The notes under the pieces were generated by a model. That model searched no databases, was not told where the DNA came from, and was given only the letters and a program-made list of their open reading frames with translations. Both the position numbers and the translations under genes were made by a program. Positions 26,490 to 37,500 of a DNA stretch of 64,000 bases are shown here, one piece after another (position 1 is the first letter of the stretch; the number at the start of each line of letters is the position of its first letter). The DNA comes from Tetrahymena thermophila SB210 (Eukaryota > Ciliophora > Oligohymenophorea > Hymenostomatida > Tetrahymenidae), in NCBI RefSeq assembly GCF_000189635.1, contig NW_002476228.1, positions 62,001 to 126,000 on the forward strand, in the 5' to 3' direction.

Positions 26490-28227
26490 ATGGGTCGTAT
26501 GCAAATGAAAGGTAAAGGTAAGGGTATCTCCGGAAGTGCCCTCCCCTTCAAGAGAAGATCTCCTAAGTGGCTCCACATGACTCCTTCTACTGTCGTTGAC
26601 CTCTCCGTCAAGTTAGCCAAGAAGGGTACACATTTTTTCAAATATTTTTATTATAAATCATCAATCAATCAATATTAACATAAATTCGCTCATTTTATAT
26701 TTCGAAAGCTATTCAAACATCAAAACTAAACGACTGCTACGTTAATAAATTACATTAAAGTTAAAAGTATAAAAATTATTAACTAAAATCTATTTTAAGA
26801 AAAGAATAAACACTATAGTAATTATAAACATAAAATGCTTTAAATATTAAATAAAAAATTAACACCTTCAAAAATAGATTGAGCCTTTACATTAGCTCAA
26901 AATGGTATTTAATCAAAATGTGAATAATGAGGTAAATAATCTAAACAATTTTTGAATAAATTCAAAAAAAGTATTTTCGCTAAAGGTCGTATCATCAGCG
27001 ATCACGAGCGTTTCATTTACCTTATCTACTTCTTCCAGGTTCTTCAAATACCTCCAAGAATTAATCAAATAAATAATTAGCATTCTCTCTCTCTAATTTT
27101 AGATAGGATTAGACGTTAACCTGATGATAATAGTTGCACTAAAAATTAAATTTAGGAATTGCAAGCAATTAAAATTTATTAAAGCTGGTTTCCTTTAGCG
27201 ATTAGAGAATAAGTTGAAATAAGGAAGATCATAGCTATCCATCTGAATACATTTACTATTTATATCTTAAGAAATAGTATTTGAAGTATAAATTTAGTTC
27301 CAAAAGCTAAATAATAACTAAATAAATAAATAAACAACCAAACAAAATACAGATTTAGCGAAAGATATGTTTTAAATAAATATTAAATTCACTAAATATT
27401 TTAAATGCCGTTAAATGGTAGGCAAGATATAATTAACTAAATAAATCGCCAATAGTATATGAATTGCGAATTAAAGATTTATAATACTAAATTTGTGCAA
27501 TACTTCCAAAAGATTTATGAATTCTTATTGAAATTTTTATTGGATTTGAATGTTAAAGAGCATAAAGCTATATATAATCCATCCTTAACAGTTAAGAATA
27601 GCTTATCAACAAATTTTGAAATAAAAATGAATAAATGAATGAAAAATAGTTGAGAATATTTTTTGATAAATTTGATAAATAGTTAGTTGTAAAATAATAA
27701 GAAAGCAGATCATGTTATTTATTGTTTGATAGCTTGCTACCCAAACAAAATGAGCTGATTGATTAGAATGATTTAATAAATAAATAAAATATTTATCTTC
27801 TCTTAATATCAAATAGGTCTTACCCCCTCTCAAATTGGTGTTATCCTCAGAGATCAACACGGTATTCCCCAAGTTAGATTCTTGACTGGTTAAAAGATCC
27901 TCAGAATCCTCAAGAAGAACGGTTGTGCTCCTCAACTCCCCGAAGATCTTTACTTCTTGATCAAGAAGGCTCTCTCCATCAGAAAGCACTTGGAAAAGAA
28001 CAGAAAGGACAAGGACTCTAAGTACAGACTTATTCTTGTTGAATCTAGAATCCACAGACTCTCTAGATACTACAAGCTCAACCAAAAGCTCCCCCCTAAA
28101 TGGAAATAGTAAAAATTTAATTTAATTAATTAATTCTACTTTAACTTAATTCATAAAAAATTAAATATTAACAACAACTTTTATAAAAAATAGCAACGCT
28201 CAAACTGCTTCTGCTTTAGTTCAATGA
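26490..28227 (+). CDS. RPS13: 40S ribosomal protein S13 (uS15)
   Basis: Seen: exons 26490-26625, 27817-28108 and 28194-28227 encode 153 aa, the usual length (about 151). Sequence from [20 protein letters not shown] through [29 protein letters not shown] and [10 protein letters not shown] to the terminal PPKWKY...TASALV is typical. Introns are placed by the protein: KKG|LTP splits a Gly codon and WKY splits a Tyr codon. Known: a small-subunit protein binding 18S rRNA. Exons are much richer in C/G-ending codons than neighbouring genes, as expected for high expression. The first intron is 1,191 nt, far longer than most here, and holds an odd GC-rich patch. The long minus-strand ORF over exon 2 is only its shadow. 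Confidence 0.97.
26626..27816 (+). other. Long first intron of RPS13 with a GC-rich patch
   Basis: The intron begins GTACAC and ends AAATAG. Most is AT-rich filler, but 26975-27060 is markedly GC-richer (CGCTAAAGGTCGTATCATCAGCG and the following 50 bases) and stands out like an exon or small RNA gene. A TGATGATA at about 27123 and a CTGA at about 27241 resemble snoRNA boxes C and D, but their spacing is large and no terminal stem was found. Confidence 0.4.
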
Positions 28228-29450
28228 TCTGACTTCCTTAATAAAAACTATATTTAAATTTGTATGTGTATTAATATAGTTAAAGGAAATATATCTAAAC
28301 TATTGAAAACCATTCATCTTTCTACTGTATTTCATATAATTTTATTTAAACTATATCAAAAACTATAAATTTATTCAGAAACTTCACTCCTCTTTTGTAC
28401 ATATTTTTAGTGCTTCCACTTCTTTAAATGTATATAAATATATATCAGATAAATTTTAAAATCAAAATTTCTTGATTAGTGCATTCATTATTCGCATACT
28501 ATGTTTATTTTATCTAATTTTTTAGGAGTAAATTTTGGAAGTTAATTGGTATAGGAAGCAAAAAGTAAATAAGTAAATAATAAATAAATAAATAATAAAA
28601 AAATAATTCTACTGCAAATAAATAAAAATAAATACATAAACAATATACTTAATTAATTACTTAATTATTTATTGAATGTAGAGGAAAAAGTAAAAAGATA
28701 TAATTAATTAAAAAAAAGATATATGAATTTAATTTCAACCTATTGTTAAATTTGCATTTTTCTAAAATAAATTAATTTTAAAATCAACATTAAAAATATA
28801 TAAAACAAACAAACATCTTAATTTTAAACTTTTTAAATCATTAATTACTAAAATTAAATAAAACCTTTATTTATTTATATTTAGTTTAATTTATAATATG
28901 AAATTATGTTAAAATAAATTTGATAACTTAATTTAATAAAGTAATAAAATAAAATGGGTATCATCATTATTAATATAAAATTAACCTATTCAGTATTAAT
29001 GCTATGCTCTTCATTTTTAAAAGATACTCATTAAATAATCAATATAAAAATAATAATAAATTTTTTTAATTACATTATATAAATTAATAAATAAAAATAG
29101 TTTATTGTGATATCTACTTATAATCGAAAATGGAATTTAACTAAGAGAAATTTAATTTATGATCTAAATGCCTATCAATCTAAGATAGAATGAAAGAATG
29201 AACAATCAATAGCATCTTAGATTAATTTTTTGGGTTATGTAAAATGAATGGAAAGTATAAAATTTATTAGATGAAGTGGGGATAGATAGTGTTATAAAAA
29301 ATTTGATTAAAGGTGAAAAAGCTTAAAAGAAGAAGGAATAAAAAGGTGGGACAAATATTTCAAAAGGATATATTAGACAGCAAAAACTTAATAAGAAAAT
29401 AAATAAGGAAAAATTAATTAAAGGAAAAACTAATACATACATAAATACAA
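28228..29450. other. Intergenic between the two ribosomal protein genes
   Basis: About 1.2 kb, AT-rich. Several runs of AAATA/AATAA occur near 28560-28660. Purine-rich tracts at 29230-29430 precede RPL7A, similar to those before RPS13. No gene was seen. Confidence 0.5.
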
Positions 29451-31997
29451 ATGGTAAATTTTAATTTATTTTTAAGATTTATTCAAAGCAAGCAAGCAAC
29501 ATGATTGATTGATTGCCCAATTAACATTCAGCTTTCCTTCCACCATACTAAATATTTGTTCTCTTAATAAAATAGCCTAAAGCTCCCAAGAAGATTACTA
29601 AGCCCAAGAAGGCTGAAAAGAAGAAGAACCCCCTCTTCCAAGCTAAGCCCAGAAGCTTCAGAGTCGGTGGTGATATCTAACCCAAGAGAGACCTCACCAG
29701 ATTCGTCAGATGGCCCAGATACATCACTCTCTAAAGACAAAAGAGAGTCCTCCTCCAAAGACTTAAAGTTCCCCCCCAAATCCACTAATTCACCAAGACC
29801 CTCGATAAGAACCAATGTAATTAATTATTAATTGTTTAAACCTATTATTTTTAGTAATTGTGGAATTTTATTAAATCTATTTTTAATGAAAAGCTTCTAA
29901 CTTATTCAAGCTCTTAGCTTCCTACGCTCCTGAAAAGCCTGCTGAAAAGAAGCAAAGATTAGTTGCTTAAGCTGAAGCCAAGAAGGACGGTAAGTAAGTT
30001 GAAACCAAGAAGCCCATCGTCCTCAAGTACGGTCTTAACCACATCACTACTTTGATCGAAAACAAGCAAGCTAAGTTGGTTGTTATCGCTCACGACGTTG
30101 ATCCCATTGAATTGGTTATCTTCCTTCCTCAACTCTGCAGAAAGAACGACGTTCCTTTCGCTTTTGTTAAAGGTAATAGATAATTAACACAATCTTCAAA
30201 TATAGCTACTTGAAGCTATTATTCATTCAATTACTGAAATTATCATAAGGATAAATAAATAAATAAATATATTGAACATATAAAATGTCAATGGAGTTTA
30301 GGGAAGATGCTTGAAAACTCAATATATTAGCTCAATTAACTTCTCTTAATTATTTTTAATCTGATTTTGCAATAATATTTATTAATGAAATAGCTAAACA
30401 TTAGTAACTAAAATAAATAGATAAATAAATTAACCAATAGCTAAAATTAATTAAGTATAAAGTCAGTTTAGAAAAAAGATGAATTAGGAGTTAGTTAGAA
30501 AATTGAAAGCTAATAATTTTAGAGTTGAGCTTTTATCTGCACTAAGTTAAATAAAACAAACAATAGAAGAAGCAACCATATTAAATGAATATTTGAATAT
30601 AGAAATAAATAGATGAAAGTTAAAAAGAGGAATTATAAAATGAATGCAAGAGAATTAATTAATTGATGAGTTTAATTAAAACTTAAAGTTATTAAATAAA
30701 TCATTAATTAACTGATTATGTAATAAATAAATAAATTAATTAATTAATCAATAATGAATTACAAACAAAAAAGCAAACATATTTGTAATTCAAATAAAGT
30801 TATTCATGAGTAAGATTGCAGTTTGGAATTTTAAATAATCTTTAAAATTATACCAACATTCATCATCAATCAGATCGGAAACGAGCGAAACATATGATGA
30901 AAAGCCAACTTAACTTCTTTTATGCATTGCATTCCTCTATACCTTTCTTGATCTTCAATTATGAAGATTATTTGCTATAAGATAAACTGATAAACAGTGA
31001 AACTATCTTCATCAGAAAATAAATTAATTCTTTCTAAAATAATTTAAAATCAAAACTTTACTCTTAAAAAAATCCTAAAAACTTTACTCTCCCAATCAAA
31101 GTGAAAATTAATTTCATTTATCTAACTCAGTTAGATATCTAAGAAAATTAATTTTCACAATTATTTAGATAGAATTAATTTTAAGTATGTTAAAAACGTT
31201 TCACATATTAGTCAGTAAAAAAGCTGTGCTTAAGTGAGAGCAGCTTTATTCAAAGATATATGATGATGATGAGGCTTCAGTCCATCAGCATTCATTCATT
31301 AAATATCTTTTTAGCAATAAAAGAAAGCTTGAGAGTTGGATAAGAGCTCAATCAGATTGAAAAAGTAAACTAGTATTTCACTACTAACTCTTACTTCAAT
31401 CTAGTAAATATGCAGCTATCATCTTATCCATCTCAAACAAACTAATCATCTACTTTTTAATAACAAACAAACAAACGTTATTCATCTAAATTTCATAAAA
31501 TATGCTCACTCTTCTTACTAACCATAACAGTGCGGAACCGAAAAAGCCCTACCAATGACCCTAAATGGAAATTCAAAACATAAAAAGGATTCATTCATTT
31601 ATATGTTTGATTCTTTTGATAATTTCTCTGAAAATTTAATTTTCTTGAAATTAAAATTATATTCCATTTAAAATTATTCATAATAATCAATTAGGTAAGG
31701 CTGCTCTCGGTAAGTTAGTTAACAAGAAGACTGCTACCGCTGTTGCTCTCACTGAAGTTAGAAACGAAGTAAGCTACTTTTGCATAAAAAATTAGTTTAT
31801 TAAATAAATTATTTTTAATTTAATAGGATAAGGCTAAGCTCTAATAATTCTCCGAACTCTTCAAGACCAACTACAACGCTAACGACGAACTCAGAAAGAC
31901 CTGGGGTGGTGGTATCTTGGGACAAAAATCTCAACACAAGGTCGAAGCTCTTGCTAAGGCTGTCTAAGAAGAACAAATCAAGAAGGCTAAGCTCTGA
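29451..31997 (+). CDS. RPL7A: 60S ribosomal protein L7A (eL8)
   Basis: Seen: exons 29451-29453, 29576-29816, 29894-30172, 31695-31768 and 31827-31997 give 255 aa, the normal size. The first coding exon is just the ATG; the intron starts on the next base. [20 protein letters not shown], then [20 protein letters not shown], then the eL8 core [35 protein letters not shown] and the C-terminal [14 protein letters not shown] are diagnostic. Known: eL8 is a large-subunit protein of the kink-turn-binding L7Ae family. Codons are C/G-ending, as in RPS13. The third intron is 1,522 nt and carries strong RNA secondary structure, which fits the habit of ribosomal protein introns hosting snoRNAs. Confidence 0.97.
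31101..31158 (+). other. 58-nt perfect two-part hairpin in RPL7A intron
   Basis: The outer arms GTGAAAATTAATTT (31101-31114) and AAATTAATTTTCAC (31145-31158) are exact reverse complements. Inside, TATCTAAC (31119-31126) and GTTAGATA (31130-31137) pair exactly around a 3-nt loop. Small unpaired bulges of 4 and 7 nt separate the two helices. 22 of 22 paired positions match, which is unlikely by chance even in AT-rich DNA. Could be a processed small RNA, a splicing or autoregulatory element, or the trace of a small inverted-repeat transposon. Confidence 0.75.
31252..31439 (+). ncRNA. Candidate intronic H/ACA-type snoRNA
   Basis: Two consecutive stem-loops separated by an ANANNA-like hinge. Stem 1 is AAAGATAT (31252-31259) with ATATCTTT (31303-31310). 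The hinge ATAAAA is at 31317-31322. Stem 2 base GAGTTGGATAAGA (31333-31345) pairs with TCTTATCCATCTC (31422-31434), 12 of 13. An upper stem GATTGAA..AGTAA (31355-31368) pairs with TTACTTCAATC (31391-31401) across an internal loop, the shape of a pseudouridylation pocket. ACA follows at 31437, three bases after the stem. No rRNA target was matched, and the internal loop is large, so this remains a candidate. Confidence 0.35.
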
Positions 31998-34511
31998 TTT
32001 TGATTCTTAATACTAATTTCAAAATATATAATTTAAAATACAATATCATCATATTTTTGAATTCCTGTAAAATATAAATCATTCATTTGATTAATGTTAT
32101 TGTTTGTTATTTAAATCCTATTAAAACTAACATTACTCACTGCCATTTTTATTGATTTTCCTCATTTATTTTATATTCACGTATTCAAATTAATCGCTTT
32201 CAAATAAAACAATTTGTCATTCATTTTTAATTTTTTCTCTTCGTAGCTTTAAATTTAATTTTGATTTATTGTAAATTAACAAAAAACAACTTTTTGATTA
32301 AAAATAAATCAAAATTAATTTAAGCTAAAATAAATGCAGAAACTAGTAATCAAAATAATATTCTTTTTAAAGATTAAAAAACCTTTATACTTTATTAATT
32401 AAAACCATATCTTTGAATAAAATATTTATATTTTTTAAAATTAAAAGAAGAAAAATTTTAATTTTGCTTGATTACAGCATATAAAATATATTTTAATTTT
32501 ATTTTATAAGTAATGAAGATTATTAATAAATTGTAAATTAAGTCATATTTTAGTAAATAAAGATTAAGTCCTTTTATGATTTATTCTTTCGCTAAGCACC
32601 TTAAGCTAATTCTATCCAAGTTATTACTATTCAGTGATATACTTTTATTCAATTTTTTAATTTAAAAGGGTTTACATATCTATTTCATTTAAATAATTTT
32701 ATTATTATTTAAATCTGTAATCATATGAGAACTATCTCTTTTTTACTTATTTCTTAGACTCTACAATAGCTTACTAACTTTATTTCTTTTGTTTTCTTAA
32801 AAATTCAGAAAGTGAATCTGCTGTCACTGTGTTTTTTCTGTATTAAAATGTTAAAAAGCCTTAAAAAATATTATTTTTTAATTCAAAATAAGATAAAATT
32901 AATTACATATTTTTTTCCTTAAAAATCACTTATAGAAGCTAAAATGTTGAGTTAGCTATTATTTTTTTAAATTATTACATAAAATAATCTATTTACTCAT
33001 ATATTTTCTTGAACAGAGAAAGAAAATACTTATTTAATAAGCTTCTATTCAAAAAGTTTGCTTTTCGTTATTACTTCATATTATATGATGAATATTGAGG
33101 GAAAATGTTTTTTTTATAAAACTGTTGGATAATTTTTTTATCAAGATTATGTTTTACTTATTTTTTTAAATGAATTTTAACATAAATAATTTTTATATAC
33201 TTAAGTAAGATGGCTTATTTTTAAAAAATGATAAAGTGTGTCTCATATCAATTTATAAAATGAAAAAAATCATAAAAAAATTATTAGGAGCCAAAAATTT
33301 GTAAATTATATGAAATATGCAAAAAGTTAGACTGTTTGATAGTAAAGATTTATTTTATTTTGTTAATCAATTATTTGTAGATATTTTTATCTAAACAATA
33401 AAAAAAATAATTTGTTTAGAGATCATAAGTCAATCTTAATATTGAATTTAGCAAAATTTAATGAAGAAATAAAATGAAAAATAATGGAACTTTATATAAT
33501 TATTTGAGATCATAATTCAATAAAAATATAATTATTTATTTATGTATTTAAATAGAATTAAGAATTAGATGAGTAAAAGATACTAAAAATAACAAAAGTG
33601 TGGCTGAAAATAGGAAAGGATTAAATGAATCGATACCACTAACAAATTTAATCTATAAATATAAAAATTTGGAAAAATAAGAATCTATAAAGCAAAAATA
33701 CTATTTGTGTGTTTTGTATTTGAAATACTTACCAAAAAATGAAGGCAATTTACAAATTTAAATCTAAAAAATAAAAATTATGAAAACATATTCATTTATT
33801 CAATAAAATAACAAAATTTTTAATTTAAGATATCAAATATAGGGGAATTTATCATTGATAGAAGAAATTAATTGTGTAAATTTACATAACAAACAAATAA
33901 AGAAATATAAGGACGAAGAAGAAGATTAGCAATCAATATCATTCATTAATAATAATAATTATAAGAACTAAAGGAAAAAATAAGAGAAAGATAAAAAAGT
34001 ATAATTGAATTGTGAGCAATATTAATAATATTAAGAAATCATTTAATAAAAAACACAAATTTTAATCCTATATATTAAGAGAGTAAGTTAATTGAAATTT
34101 TAAGAAAAGTCAGCTATAATTAGCCCTAGAGGATTTTTGTAAGCAATTCAAATTTTGCTTTTTATAATCTAAATATTTTGCATAACTTTCATATTTGGAT
34201 AATAGCTCTTCTTATTTTATTTATTTATTTAGTTAATTTAAATTTTAGATTAGATCGTTTCCTTAAAGAAAGAACTTGATAGTTTATCCATTATAATTAA
34301 ATAGTTAGTTCTAAATAGTCAGCCACATTTTTACTCCTAGTTTATTAGTCCTTATCCTTTCTTTATATAAATAATACAGCTTTTCTTAATTATAAAAATA
34401 TTTGCTAAGATACAACATATAAAAAAGGAGTTTACTTAGCACTTTTTGATATTTTTAGACCTAATTCTTTCATAAAATTTAATTATTTTTTAGCTTTCCT
34501 ACTAATTTTTA
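31998..34511. other. Intergenic, 2.5 kb, no gene seen
   Basis: AT-rich with long A and T runs on both strands. The segment 33880-34010 is purine-rich (GGACGAAGAAGAAGATTAGC and on) and resembles the stretches before the ribosomal genes, but no protein-like frame follows until 34512. No RNA gene was identified. Confidence 0.5.
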
Positions 34512-37500
34512 ATGAAAAATATTTGCGAAACTTTATTCCCCTGCTTTTCAGAGAAAAAAACTTTGGATAAATACGGGGAGGAGCTGAGTCGTGCAATTTA
34601 TGGAAGTGATTCTTTAAAAAGAGATCTTTTTTATGAATATGACTGTAATTAAAATGAAGAATCTAATTTTTGTCTTCGTAGAATCAGTAGGAATTAAGTA
34701 TATTACCAATGTTTAGATTGTCACAGTCAAAAATATATAATTTGTAGTTATTGCTTCAATCAAATGAATGATCATCATGGGCATGATGTGCTTATATAAA
34801 TTAACAAAGCAAGTAAGTTAAATTTAAATGAGCAAAAGAATTAATTAATATGCGATTGTGGGTTCTTTGGAATATTTTGTCGCTCACATTTAAAGGCTGC
34901 TGCCTCTGCTTAGAACCCTAATAATTCTTTGTAATAAAATGTAGATTAAAAACTAGAATAACCACAAAAATTTAAATTACAATAAAATAAATACAATACA
35001 AATGAATAACAAAAAAATATTCAAATACTAGTGTAAAATCAGTCTATTAACAATAGCTCTAATGATTAATTTAAATAGAATGATAAATTGAATAAATCTG
35101 TGAGAGAAAAAATCATAAAAGTAATGAAAACTCGTATATAGAAGTACATAAAAGAAAAAAATGTATAACAAATGAATCTTTTTATGTAAAGTTTAATAAG
35201 TTATATTGCAAGTAGGAATCTTCAGAATGGATAAGCGATTGTTTGCACACCAATACTTTCGATTATAAAATCAGCTCTACTCGAAGAGTCAATTCACGTT
35301 TCAAATAATTTTTCATCCATAATAAAAAAGCAAAATTAAAATACGAATACCACTAATTATTCACATAAAAATAGGGATCTGAATGGTATTTCGTAAGTTC
35401 CTTCTAATAGTAATCTAAAATAATAATAAGAGGCAACTATTATAGTATGTGAAAAAGGAGTAGATAATATTGGAACAGCTAATAATATAGAAGGTAAAAT
35501 TTGTAGTGCAAATTGCAAAAACTGTGTTCTTTCTGTAAATGGCATAATAATAAACTGTTAAGGTAATCAATCAAATAATGATGGGAGCAATAAAAATAAC
35601 TTCAAGCAAGATAATAAAAAAACTGAGATAAATTCAAACATGCTTCTATCTTGCTCTAACACTTTATCTATTAATATCAACTAAAATAATTCTAATTCTG
35701 AAGTTTTGTTAGAGTCACTCTTGAAATTCTACTGAATGATTGAATAAGAATCTCTAAAATAACTAATCGATCCCCTTTTCCGCTTCGGAGAAATTTAATC
35801 AAAATTAATTGAAATCATGCTCAGGAGATGCTTGATTTACGAATCTCCTACATTAATCTACAAGATTCTGAGCAACATCAATAAGCATGAACTTGATTGT
35901 TTACTTTACAATTTCAAAAATAACATATGTTCTGTATTCGAGCTCATATACAATCCCGCTGTAAGCAAACGTTCTCGTAAAAACTGGCTCTAAGTAGTTA
36001 TTTTATTTGTTAAAAAATTTGACTTAACACTTCCTGCTCACCATGAACTTATACTTCATATCCTTAAAGTATCTACTTATCCTGACTCAAAAAGAAATAG
36101 GAGTTACCAAGAAGTAGAATATAATGAAAGATTAAATTGGATGCTCCTCATGAAAATATTTAGAAGAGTATCAAAAAACAAAATATTAATGCAAAAGATT
36201 TATTCTAATTTCGAATTAAAAAAATAAGAAGTAGATGAAGTTAATTCCTATGCATATTCAGAAGATTATTTTACAACAGTAGCTCATCTACGTTTAGTGC
36301 TATTAGTTAGTTTACTTTACTAAACAATCCATGGTAACGTTACTTCTACACCCAAAGCTAGGCATTTTCCAATGCTTAAATTTTCTACTTTTGTTTAGTA
36401 AAACTAATAATAAATTCCATCAGCAATGAATTTATCATAGTAACTTTTCAGTTAGCATTCTTAATCGATATTTAATCACCAATCATCCTTAACATAAAAT
36501 TATCTCTTGAACTAAAATCAGCAACAAATTACTAACCTTTAAAATTAAAATTAATAAGATAGTAATAATCCTTAATAGTAGTAAAACTAAGGCAGTTTAA
36601 CTCCTAATAATAATAATATAAAAAGTAATAATAATAACAACAACAACAATAATACGAATTGGATTGTTTTGAACAATAATGGTAAATAGACTGATAATCT
36701 AAGTTGCCATAGCCTACTTAATAATCAAAGTTTTGTATTCAACGTCAATCAAAACTAAAGTCCTTAATAAACTGCAATAAAACATTAAAATACTTATGGT
36801 GGGACAAATAATTATGGAAACTAATTGAATGAGAATGGAAAAGCTAGCAATAAATTAATTTAGCTTAATAAAAATGAACCTGTAAAAATCAAGGATAAAA
36901 AAATAATAGAAAATTTTTTTTAGAAGAGTATATTGCTAAAATGTGATAGATAAAAATAAAATCACTATGATTGGATGTTTAGTTCTGAATGGTTTCTTGT
37001 TTAATTTTGGATGCCATAGCTGTGTTCAAGTGATGACTTACTTAAAAAGTAAGTTTCTTTAAATAAAAATTTAAATCCTTAACTTTTCTTGTGGATTTAA
37101 AAGAACTTACATATGCTCGTGCAAGAAGTTCATGAATTTCTCTTTTTAAGCAAATTTAAAATATTTAATAATAATTATAAAGAGCTTTTAAAAAAAGTAA
37201 TACTGTCGTTCTTATTCGAAAATTAAAATAAAATTAATTGTTAAGATTAAGTGCATTCTTTAGAAACACTCTAAGCTATAAATTAGTCTTCTTCTCCAAA
37301 GCAGAATACTCCAACTTCTTCAATAGCGTCATTCTCAATGCATAGGATGAGATAAAATATTAAAAAAATCAATAAATCATTTAAATAAATATTATCTGTT
37401 GACATATCTAAATTATCAGAATCATTTTTTGTTAATTATTTATCATATGATTGGAGGAGTAACACAGTGAAACCCTCAGGAGAATTTCCCTAATATGACC

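Larger units (their letters stand above)
30173..31694 (+). other. Long third intron of RPL7A with structured segments
   Basis: A 1,522-nt intron starting GTAATAG and ending CAATTAG. The left half is simple AT-rich repeats (AAATAAATAA). The right half, from about 30880, is more complex and contains several inverted repeats, including the perfect hairpin at 31101 and the two-hairpin fold at 31252-31439. Small stems elsewhere (for example ATGAAGAT near 30962 with ATCTTCAT near 31010) may be chance. Confidence 0.6.

Noticed and set aside
27120-27245. Box C/D snoRNA in the RPS13 intron (TGATGATA ... CTGA)
   Set aside because: The boxes are about 118 nt apart and the flanks do not form a terminal stem; matches of this size are expected by chance in AT-rich DNA.
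27606-28085. 159-residue minus-strand ORF
   Set aside because: It is the antisense shadow of RPS13 exon 2; the plus strand gives an unmistakable ribosomal protein.
29564-29815. 83-residue minus-strand ORF
   Set aside because: Antisense shadow of RPL7A exon 2.
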